From assembly GCA_021848045.1 (NCBI GenBank), contig JAJZNC010000006.1:1-41841 (forward strand): 41,841 nucleotides of DNA. The letters are read 5' to 3'. Both the position numbers and the translations under genes were made by a program. This document shows positions 14,268 to 20,218 of the stretch, piece by piece; the stretch's first letter is position 1; every line of letters begins with the position of its first letter. The DNA comes from an archaeon (lineage in GTDB: Archaea > Thermoproteota > Nitrososphaeria > Nitrososphaerales > Gagatemarchaeaceae). The notes under the pieces were generated by a model. That model did no database searches. It was not told the DNA's origin and saw only the letters and a list, made by a program, of their open reading frames with translations.

Positions 14268-16868
14268 CTAGCTCACGGGCTTCTCTTCCCCCGCGGGAGC
14301 GTCGACGCCCAAGACCTTCGTGGGCCACCAGTTGAACCTCTGCGCGATGGCCATGAGTGCGGGGACGAAGAAGAGGATGACTATCCCGACGTCCACCATC
14401 ACGGCGGCCGCGACGACGAAGCCTATCTCGCCGAGGAGCGCTATCCCCGTGACTATCAGCGAGGTGAAGACCGTGGCGAGGATAAGCCCCAGACCGAAGA
14501 TCGTGACCCACACCCTGTCGAGCGCGGTGACTATCGCGGCCTTGTTAGAGCTCCCGTTGAGGACCTCCTCCCTGATCCTGGTGACGAAGAAGATGTCATA
14601 GTCTATGCCGACCCCGAGCATCGTGACGACCACGAAGAGGGGGGCGAAGTCCAAGATGGGGAGTCCCTGGGCGTAGAAGTAGACAAGGACCAGGAGGGCC
14701 ATCGAGAACGCCACGCTGCAGAGGATGGTGAATATGAGGCGGATGGGCGTGAAGACTGACCTGAGCTGGATCAGGAGGATGAAGTACACGGCCACGCCAA
14801 GAACGGCCACTACCTCGGGAAGGATCCCGTCGAGGAACGATTGGTTGTCGTAGGTGGACTGAGTCTCCCCGCCGTAGTGGACCGCGACCCCCTTCAGGAG
14901 CTGCTGTGAGGAGACCGCCTTCTCGAGGGCCAGGAGGGTGTTGACGGCGGCCTGGCTCTGCCCGTCGCTCTGGAGGCCGACTATGATCGAGGCCGTCTCG
15001 TTGTTGAGGCCGATGTACGAGCGCATGCCCGCAAGGTACTGAGACGCCACGGGGGCGGGCATGGAGGCGAGCCCCGTGTAGTTGAACGAGGAGCCGTACG
15101 GCCTCGTCGGTCCGCTTGTGGTGGATACGCCAGGCACGGATGCGACGACCGAGCTGACCCGGTCGATCTGCTCCAGCAGCGTGTAGTTGAACTGCCCGTT
15201 CCCGTAGACGATCGGGGTCGGCGTCGTTACCACGACCGAGGTAGGTGCGGTCGCCGAGCTGCCGAGCTGGTCTGTTATCACCGTGAGGCCCTGGTTGCTC
15301 GGGAAATCTGGGAACAGCTTGAGGATGTTCGCGCCGCTAGGCGTGCTCTGGGAGACGAAGAACGCGCCGATCGCCACCGCCGCGATCACCACGACTATCG
15401 CTGCCCTCCTCGAGTGGGTGCGCTCTGCCAGTCTCTCGAGCCTGGCCTTCTTCGGGCGCTTGACCATCCCGGGCTTCAGCCCCGGCCAGAAGAGCGAGTC
15501 CTTGAGGAGGAGCTCCAGCGACGGGAGCAGGGTGAGGGCCGCGAGTATGAGTATCGCCACCGCGGTGGCGATGGCCGTCCCCACGCCGCTGAAGAGCGGC
15601 ACGTTGGCCACGGCCATGACGATGTACGCCACGACGACCGTGATCCCGGCGGTAAGGACGGCCTGCCCGGCCCACCTCACAGAGATGGCAACGCTCTCCT
15701 CGGTGCTCCTCCCTCTGGTCCTCTCCTCCTTCGTCCTCCTGAGCTGGAGCACGGAGTAGTCGACGGCGAGGCCCAGCGTGAGGAGTATCGTGAGGGCAGG
15801 CGTAAGGAAGGTGAGGGTCCCATGTCCGAGGACCACCACGCCGTAATATATCGTCGGCAGCGCCACAGCGATCGCGATCCCCCCTATCACCACCGGGATG
15901 AGGGCGGCCAGGGGTGCGAACAGCATGACGCCCACGATCGCTAGCGCCCCGACGACGCCCGGGACGACGGTCACCCCGATGACCGGGCCGAAGACCTTTG
16001 AGATGTCTTGCGTGAGCACCGCCGCACCGGTCACGTAGTACGTCCCCAGCCCGGGGACGGAGGAGTTCGCGATGTCGTTTCTGAAGGCCGTTATCATGGG
16101 GACGCTGGGCGAAGAGGCGAAGTTGTAGACGACGATCATCGTCCCGTTGTCCGGGCTCACAAAGTTGCTCGTGAGCGACCTCGACAGGACGAGCGGGTAG
16201 TCCGGGTAGGTCTGGTTGACGAGGGAGGCCAGCGCGACGGCCTTCACCTGGGAAGGTGTGGCTGCCCCGTCCATCGAAGAGAGGAGTGCGGCCAGCCGCC
16301 CGCCGTCGACGGTGAAGAGCGGCGACGACGAGAAGGAGGAGGCCGTCGCGTTCGCGACGAGCCCGGCAGCCACGTCCCACGACTGCTGCGCCGTAAGAGG
16401 GTGGGTCGCCTGGCTCTGCGCCGATACGGAGAGGTTGAGCTGCGCGACCTGTTGGACGAGGGATGGGAGGAGCGAGCCCAGGAAGGAATACTCGGTCGAA
16501 TACAGGCTGCTCATCCCGGTGAAGTTCTTGGCGAGGGCTGGGTCGCCCGCGACCGTCCGGTTCAGCGCGAGGACGGCCGACTGGACGGCGGCGGAGTACA
16601 TGTCGTGGTTCTGGAGGACCACGATGATCCCGTCGCCCGACGAGTTGGCCTGGGACGGGAACTGGGTGTCGATTATCTTCTGGGTCACCTGCGACTGGGC
16701 GTTCGTGGGCCCTCCGAAGTTGGACCCGGTCACGTCGTACGAGACGGAGCGGAAGAAGACCGGGATCTGGGTCCCGGCGACCAGGACGGCGACCACCCAC
16801 AGGACCACGATGACCTTGTAGTAGCGCCTCAGGAAGGCGTTGAACGCGTGGAACCTGGAGCGCTGCAT
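14268..16868 (-). CDS. MMPL/RND-family transporter
   Basis: An 866-residue RND permease with two homologous halves, each an extracytoplasmic domain after one TM helix followed by a bundle of TM helices. The N-terminus RYYKVIVVLWVVAVLVAGTQ is the first helix. The first bundle has LTLGLAVDYSVLQLRRTKEE and the second LGVGIDYDIFFVTRIREEV; these GxxxDY motifs carry the Asp-Tyr pairs of the proton relay in MmpL3-like proteins. The soluble domains (about 45-280 and 530-690) are Ser/Thr- and Asn-rich. The family exports lipids or hydrophobic compounds; the substrate here is unknown. A TATA element 28 nt upstream of the ATG implies a leaderless mRNA. It is not in an operon. Confidence 0.88.
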   Translation of the reverse strand: MQRSRFHAFNAFLRRYYKVIVVLWVVAVLVAGTQIPVFFRSVSYDVTGSNFGGPTNAQSQVTQKIIDTQFPSQANSSGDGIIVVLQNHDMYSAAVQSAVLALNRTVAGDPALAKNFTGMSSLYSTEYSFLGSLLPSLVQQVAQLNLSVSAQSQATHPLTAQQSWDVAAGLVANATASSFSSSPLFTVDGGRLAALLSSMDGAATPSQVKAVALASLVNQTYPDYPLVLSRSLTSNFVSPDNGTMIVVYNFASSPSVPMITAFRNDIANSSVPGLGTYYVTGAAVLTQDISKVFGPVIGVTVVPGVVGALAIVGVMLFAPLAALIPVVIGGIAIAVALPTIYYGVVVLGHGTLTFLTPALTILLTLGLAVDYSVLQLRRTKEERTRGRSTEESVAISVRWAGQAVLTAGITVVVAYIVMAVANVPLFSGVGTAIATAVAILILAALTLLPSLELLLKDSLFWPGLKPGMVKRPKKARLERLAERTHSRRAAIVVVIAAVAIGAFFVSQSTPSGANILKLFPDFPSNQGLTVITDQLGSSATAPTSVVVTTPTPIVYGNGQFNYTLLEQIDRVSSVVASVPGVSTTSGPTRPYGSSFNYTGLASMPAPVASQYLAGMRSYIGLNNETASIIVGLQSDGQSQAAVNTLLALEKAVSSQQLLKGVAVHYGGETQSTYDNQSFLDGILPEVVAVLGVAVYFILLIQLRSVFTPIRLIFTILCSVAFSMALLVLVYFYAQGLPILDFAPLFVVVTMLGVGIDYDIFFVTRIREEVLNGSSNKAAIVTALDRVWVTIFGLGLILATVFTSLIVTGIALLGEIGFVVAAAVMVDVGIVILFFVPALMAIAQRFNWWPTKVLGVDAPAGEEKPVS

Positions 16869-16890
16869 CTTTTCGCCCGCCGGCGATGGT

Positions 16891-16900
16891 GATTTTAAGG
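16891..16900 (-). promoter_or_regulatory. TATA box of the MMPL transporter gene
   Basis: On the minus strand CCTTAAAATC is centred about 28 nt upstream of ATG 16868, the standard archaeal spacing from TATA to transcription start, so the mRNA should begin at or next to the start codon. Confidence 0.6.
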
Positions 16901-16920
16901 ATTGGCCGCGGTGCGCCGGG

Positions 16921-16977
16921 TTCTCCTGAATCTACGGGTGATCCCCTCCCGCGATGCATCGCGGGCGATTAGGAGAA
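16921..16977. promoter_or_regulatory. Nested dyad with an 18-bp perfect palindrome
   Basis: CCCGCGATGCATCGCGGG at 16948-16965 is a perfect 18-bp palindrome. It lies inside an outer inverted repeat, TTCTCCTgAATC (16921-16932) and GATTAGGAGAA (16967-16977). The site lies between the TATA boxes of the MMPL gene (leftward) and a small rightward ORF at 17009. A two-dimer operator controlling both directions is likely; no cognate regulator is adjacent. Confidence 0.5.
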
Positions 16978-16985
16978 ACTATAAC
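16978..16985 (+). promoter_or_regulatory. TATA box for the small ORF at 17009
   Basis: ACTATAAC is centred about 27 nt upstream of ATG 17009, so transcription would begin at the start codon. It directly abuts the nested dyad. Confidence 0.5.
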
Positions 16986-17008
16986 TTGTTCTGCGAGAGT
17001 TCTAACCT

Positions 17009-17113
17009 ATGAAGAGGGTAGCCCGACTTGCCTTGGGTGTATGCCTCGGCGTCTTGGCCGCGTTCTTTTTCTTCGCTCCAGTGTTTCCTTTGGTCATCAT
17101 GCCCTGCACTTAG
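17009..17113 (+). CDS. Leaderless microORF with signal-peptide-like sequence, possibly a decayed secreted protein
   Basis: The 34-residue product begins MKRVARLALGVCLG, has a strong hydrophobic core (VLAAFFFFAPVFPLVIM) and stops at TAG 17111-17113. A +1 shift near 17095 continues as ALSSEGYVSPSYHLSYVGEV and SPTEDTSSG to a TGA near 17200, and a further frame then reads GDYTDCF. That is the kind of protein-like text left after frameshifts in a small exported protein. The well-placed TATA box supports expression. Either a real microprotein or a recent pseudogene is possible. The stretch from about 17270 to 17385 holds no other feature. Confidence 0.35.
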   Translation: MKRVARLALGVCLGVLAAFFFFAPVFPLVIMPCT

Positions 17114-17385
17114 CTCCGAGGGCTACGTGTCTCCTTCCTACCATCTCTCTTACGTCGGCGAAGTCTATTCTCCCACAGAGGATACTTCGAGTGGTTGACG
17201 GGCGACTATACAGACTGTTTCTGAGGGTCATTTCCTACCGTGCATTGGGCAAACTCCGAGATCACCGGTAGGTTGGACAGAACCACGGCATCACCCGTCA
17301 TGCAACGCGACCCGAAAAACCCCGGAGATGCAACAGTACCGTGCGCCGGATCTGAGAGATCAGGCCGGACGGAGCTCGTCCTTGG

Positions 17386-17487
17386 CTAGGAGAACTTGCC
17401 GAGGATGTAGCAGGTGACCAAGTATGCCACTACGCACACGGTCCATGCCACCGCCAACTCCTGCTGCAGACCCAAGGCTCTGGTCAA
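17386..17487 (-). CDS. Possible 33-residue single-TM microprotein
   Basis: TTG 17487 opens a frame whose second half is one hydrophobic helix (AVAWTVCVVAYLVTCYIL) ending GKFS at TAG 17386-17388. ACTTTAATT lies about 22-25 nt upstream on the minus strand, so a leaderless transcript is possible. No homology is recognised. The flanking sequence to the tRNA promoter (17488-17705) has no supported feature. Confidence 0.25.
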   Translation of the reverse strand: MTRALGLQQELAVAWTVCVVAYLVTCYILGKFS

Positions 17488-17708
17488 GAGGGGGGACGGG
17501 AGGAATTAAAGTTAACGCGAAGGTCATTCCGGGTCAGGACGGACGCCGTTGCGCCAGACGGGCAGAGAACAACTCCCCCAGACCCGAACCAGGTGCGTCC
17601 AAGGGTTCCCGTTACTCAGGCTCTGGCCCGACCACCCGGCGGGCGGAGAGCGGCCCGGCGGGCAAGGGGGGAGCGGGCGTGTCAGGAGGGGCGGGACATC
17701 CGCGTCTA

Positions 17709-17718
17709 CTTTTAATAT
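17709..17718 (+). promoter_or_regulatory. TATA box of the tRNA-Asp gene
   Basis: TTTTAATATC is centred about 31 nt upstream of the first tRNA nucleotide (17745), the usual archaeal tRNA promoter position. Confidence 0.65.
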
Positions 17719-17744
17719 CGACCACAATCGTGGGTCGTTCGGCT

Positions 17745-17862
17745 GCCCTGGTCGTATAGAGGCTAATCCGTACATTGGCCCAGTATGCCAGCCTGTCACG
17801 CTGGTGACGCGGGTTCGAAATCGGTTGGAGTCCCCCGACCGACGAATGTCCCGCCCAGGGCG
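17745..17862 (+). tRNA. tRNA-Asp(GTC) with two probable non-canonical introns
   Basis: The acceptor stem GCCCTGG (17745-17751) pairs perfectly with CCAGGGC (17855-17861); the discriminator is G and CCA is not encoded. The anticodon arm CCAGC-CTGTCAC-GCTGG (17788-17804) has anticodon GTC. The T stem is GCGGG (17809-17813) with CCCGC (17850-17854). Two insertions interrupt the cloverleaf. One is about 17 nt at 17766-17782 in the D arm (D stem GTAT 17754-17757 with GTAT 17783-17786; D loop AGAGGCTA). The other is about 29 nt at 17820-17848 inside the T loop, leaving TTCGAA+T. The D-arm insert contains GTAC, which can pair with exon GTAT as the 4-bp core of a bulge-helix-bulge; the T-loop insert forms its own TCGGT/ACCGA hairpin. 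The spliced length is 72 nt. Exact junctions are ambiguous by one to a few bases. Confidence 0.85.
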
Positions 17863-17955
17863 CCTCCAACCCTAGCGAGCGAGCACCCGTCCGCAACTGC
17901 GAGTCCCCACCCAGCGTCGACCGACCCGAGTGGAGGCTGCGGCCGCCCTGCCCCC

Positions 17956-18441
17956 TCACTCGAGGCTGAGGTAGAGGAAGAGCGCGTAGGCGCAGACGGT
18001 GAGCACGTCGGCGAAGAGGGTGAGGAGGCCCGGCACCAGGATGACCGATCCCGTTCCCAGGGTCAGCGGGTAGGAGAAGACGGTTCGCAGGAACAGGGCG
18101 CTCAGGACGGCCACGAGCCCAAGGGCGAAGTTCGCCTTCGTCTCGGTGTAGACCTTGAGGTAGACCACCACGAGCGCGACAAGGAGCGCGACCTCCATCG
18201 TCGTGAGCACGATGTGCAGGCGGATGCTCGGGTCCGGGTTGAAGTACGGCAGGTCTGGAGGGAAGAACGGACCCCTCTCCTCCACGGGCAGCGTGGCTAG
18301 GTCCGAGAGGACCAGCCCCGCCGTCAGCCCCACCAGGAGCACTATCACTTCCCATAGCTTTCCTACCACCGACTTTCTCGGTTCGGGGGCAGGTTGGTTT
18401 GTTCCGCTTGTGTTGTTGTTTGTTTCCAAGTTGTCCTTCAC
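17956..18441 (-). CDS. Four-TM membrane protein, last gene of a regulator operon
   Basis: A 161-residue protein with a hydrophilic, Asn/Thr/Pro-rich N-terminus (about 1-25) and four TM helices: LWEVIVLLVGLTAGLVLSDL, TTMEVALLVALVVVYLKVY, ALGLVAVLSALFLRTVFSY and LVPGLLTLFADVLTVCAYAL. The first loop, LPVEERGPFFPPDLPYFNP, is the largest external part. The family is not recognised. It overlaps the winged-helix gene upstream by 4 nt (ATGA), so the two should be made together. Confidence 0.7.
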   Translation of the reverse strand: MKDNLETNNNTSGTNQPAPEPRKSVVGKLWEVIVLLVGLTAGLVLSDLATLPVEERGPFFPPDLPYFNPDPSIRLHIVLTTMEVALLVALVVVYLKVYTETKANFALGLVAVLSALFLRTVFSYPLTLGTGSVILVPGLLTLFADVLTVCAYALFLYLSLE

Positions 18442-18821
18442 CGTCTTCCCTTACCGTCCGTCTTCCTCAGTATCCCTTCGAGCTCTGACCAGTGCGACTC
18501 CATGACCTCTGAGACGAAGTAGACCCGCCCGTACTTGTCGCCCTCGGCCAGGACGATCTTGTTCGCCTCGAGGACCCTAAGGTGGTGCCTCACGGTTGTG
18601 TAGTCAAGATGGAGGGCCTGCGAGAGCTGCTGCGCGTTCTTTGGCTGCTCCTTCAGGTTGAAGAGCACCAGCGCCCGAGTCCTCGCACCCGCGCTCCCGG
18701 CGAAGAGCCACCAGAGGAGCCGCTCGAAGGAGTCCAACGTGACTACGCGGGCATCCCTAGGCGCGAGCGGTATTATTGCTTCGTCGGCCTGGCGAAGGGC
18801 TGCGCGGTTAGCGCTTCCCAA
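18438..18821 (-). CDS. ArsR-like winged-helix regulator
   Basis: A 127-residue single winged-helix protein: RTRALVLFNLKEQPKNAQQL, then the recognition helix region QALHLDYTTVRHHLRVLEANK and the wing VLAEGDKYGRVYFVSEV. The domain (about 45-115) is typical of archaeal ArsR-type helices; no metal-binding cysteines are present. The TTG start at 18821 lies 14 nt inside the upstream gene and a later TTG (VVTLDSF) is possible. It is sandwiched between a double winged-helix gene and a four-TM gene, all overlapping. Confidence 0.78.
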   Translation of the reverse strand: MGSANRAALRQADEAIIPLAPRDARVVTLDSFERLLWWLFAGSAGARTRALVLFNLKEQPKNAQQLSQALHLDYTTVRHHLRVLEANKIVLAEGDKYGRVYFVSEVMESHWSELEGILRKTDGKGRR

Positions 18822-19524
18822 TCAATTCTACCAGTGCAGGCGAGATAAGCCTGACCCCCCCACGCCCAGCCATGTCGAGTAGGGCGGGATCCTCGACGCT
18901 CCTCGCGAGCCGCCGCAGGGCCTCCGGGTGATAGGACTCCGCGAGCTTCAGGACCTCGCTCCGGTCGACCGACACTTCGCAGATGGTCCCCCTGGCGGTC
19001 TTCGCCTTCCGCAGCACTCCGAGCTCAACGAGCCGGTCTATGTGCCACGAGATCGTCGGCTGAGATAGCCCGAGGCCCCTGGAGAGCTCACCCTGCGAGG
19101 CTGACGGGTCGTCGACGAGGCGCAGAAGCACCTCCCTAGGGGTCTCCTGTGAGAGGACGCCTAGGATGAGCTCCTGCTCCTCCCCGAAGACGAGCGTAGG
19201 GAAGACCAGCCGGTAGAACCCGACCCTCTTCGTCTTGACGAAGCCGTGCCTTTCGAGCCAGAGCAGGTGGTACTGGAGGGCTCCTGTGGCGAGCCCGAGG
19301 GCGTTCGCCATGCCGCGCACGTGCGTCCCTGGGTGCCTCCTGATGTACTCGTAGACCACGCCTCTCCTGGTCAGCCCCGAGCCCGCGTCTACCGCCCCCC
19401 GCGATGGGTGAGAGTCGCAGACCGGCTGCCTCTCGGCAACCGCGCCGAGCGTCTCACCGGAGAAACGGCTGGACGGCTCCCATGGTGGGATGTCCAGCCC
19501 CTGCCTTGCCAGGCCCCGCGTCAT
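18808..19524 (-). CDS. Double winged-helix transcriptional regulator
   Basis: A protein of 238 residues with two consecutive winged helices. The first (about 55-120) reads GLTRRGVVYEYIRRHPG, THVRGMANALGLATGALQYH and LLWLERHGFVKTKRVGFYRL; the second (about 128-205) reads REVLLRLVDDPSASQGELSR, GLGLSQPTISWHIDRLVEL and GVLRKAKTARGT. This duplicated layout is common in archaeal regulators. The frame is open to 19734, but the first 70 residues there are non-coding-like and overlap the zinc-finger gene. ATG 19524 overlaps that gene's TGA (ATGA), so I take it as the start. It heads two further regulator/membrane genes and the target is unknown. Confidence 0.8.
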   Translation of the reverse strand: MTRGLARQGLDIPPWEPSSRFSGETLGAVAERQPVCDSHPSRGAVDAGSGLTRRGVVYEYIRRHPGTHVRGMANALGLATGALQYHLLWLERHGFVKTKRVGFYRLVFPTLVFGEEQELILGVLSQETPREVLLRLVDDPSASQGELSRGLGLSQPTISWHIDRLVELGVLRKAKTARGTICEVSVDRSEVLKLAESYHPEALRRLARSVEDPALLDMAGRGGVRLISPALVELIGKR

Positions 19525-19727
19525 TCCTTCAGCACGTCTCCCTTGGGCGGGTCGGCAGGCCCCCGGTCGTCGGAGAACCTCACGCCGTGTGCCATCTGCA
19601 GGTGGTGGAGGTACATCTCTCGGTCGTAGGAGGAGCGATACTGTCCCCGCCCCATGCTCTGGAACAGTGCGCATATCGTGCACCTCTCCTGCGTCTGCTG
19701 TCTCTGAGCCTTTGGATGGTGTGCCAT
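19521..19727 (-). CDS. C2H2-type zinc-finger microprotein
   Basis: A 68-residue protein beginning MAHHPKAQRQQ. It has ERCTICALF (Cys-x2-Cys), then about 20 residues with a basic and aromatic stretch, then YLHHLQMAHG supplying the His pair; the overall pattern fits a single C2H2 finger. The rest (RFSDDRGPADPPKGDVLKE) is hydrophilic. A GTG immediately upstream (19730) is an alternative start. It is the first gene of a four-gene overlapping operon and ends ATGA with the double winged-helix gene. Small archaeal C2H2 proteins are often regulators; DNA binding here is inference. Confidence 0.68.
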   Translation of the reverse strand: MAHHPKAQRQQTQERCTICALFQSMGRGQYRSSYDREMYLHHLQMAHGVRFSDDRGPADPPKGDVLKE

Positions 19728-19792
19728 CACTCATTCACCCGAGTGTTCGAGATTTCCATGCTTTGAGACCTAGATTACCAAAGCGCCCTTCT

Positions 19793-19804
19793 CACTATAT
19801 AGTG
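19793..19804. promoter_or_regulatory. Palindromic TATA element CACTATATAGTG
   Basis: A perfect 12-bp palindrome with TATATA at its centre, about 70 nt upstream of the zinc-finger gene. It can serve as the TATA box of the leftward operon (leader of about 45 nt), and its symmetry would let a dimeric repressor occlude it. Nothing else is seen in 19735-19893. Confidence 0.45.
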
Positions 19805-19893
19805 GATTTCCCAGATTCTTCCATAATCTCTACAGAATCCCCGCAAGAAGGAGCCTGAATCACGGGGCGCCTCTCGATGCGAGGAAACCTTTT

Positions 19894-20211
19894 TTGGGCG
19901 ACGGCGGAGATGGAGCCCTGCCCTTGAGCCAGGAGGACTTTCGGACATGGTTCAGGACGGGCTCCAGGCTGCCGCTTGCGGTCAGGGGGCACTCGTTCTC
20001 GCTCTCGAAGGACGGGCTGGTGACCGTGGACGGCGGCAAGTTCGTGTACGAGGAGGCGCTGCAGCTCGTGATGATGCTCACTTCGCGGAACCCCTTCAGC
20101 CAGATCAACGCCACCATGGTGATCTGGGAGAGGAACGGGAACCTCAGGCTGGTGGTGATAGCGCTCGCCGTGATACTTGCGGCCGCTGTCCTAGTGATAG
20201 CGCGCCGGTGA
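19894..20211 (+). CDS. Tail-anchored small protein of unknown function
   Basis: A 105-residue protein with a soluble alpha/beta N-terminal part (LSQEDFRTWFRTGSRLP, KDGLVTVDGGKFVYEEALQL, NPFSQINATMVIWERN) and one C-terminal TM helix (LRLVVIALAVILAAAVLVIARR) with a basic tail, so the bulk should face the cytosol. The T-run ACCTTTTTTGGG just before the start may be part of its promoter. A TTG near 19924 (before SQEDF) is an alternative start. The gene converges with the UPF0182 gene, 7 nt between stops. No family is recognised. Confidence 0.55.
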   Translation: MGDGGDGALPLSQEDFRTWFRTGSRLPLAVRGHSFSLSKDGLVTVDGGKFVYEEALQLVMMLTSRNPFSQINATMVIWERNGNLRLVVIALAVILAAAVLVIARR

Positions 20212-20218
20212 GCCCGGG

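Noticed and set aside
15337-16959. 540-codon minus-strand frame overlapping the MMPL gene
   Set aside because: Same strand but shifted frame; Arg/Pro-rich text, whereas the 866-residue frame has RND motifs.
17745-17862. Treating the tRNA-Asp as a broken pseudogene
   Set aside because: Every stem pairs perfectly and the invariant bases are kept once two short inserts are removed; random decay would not leave this.
19525-19734. N-terminal extension of the double wHTH regulator to ATG 19734
   Set aside because: The extension overlaps a protein-like C2H2 gene in another frame and has no domain text; ATG 19524 overlapping the preceding stop is better.
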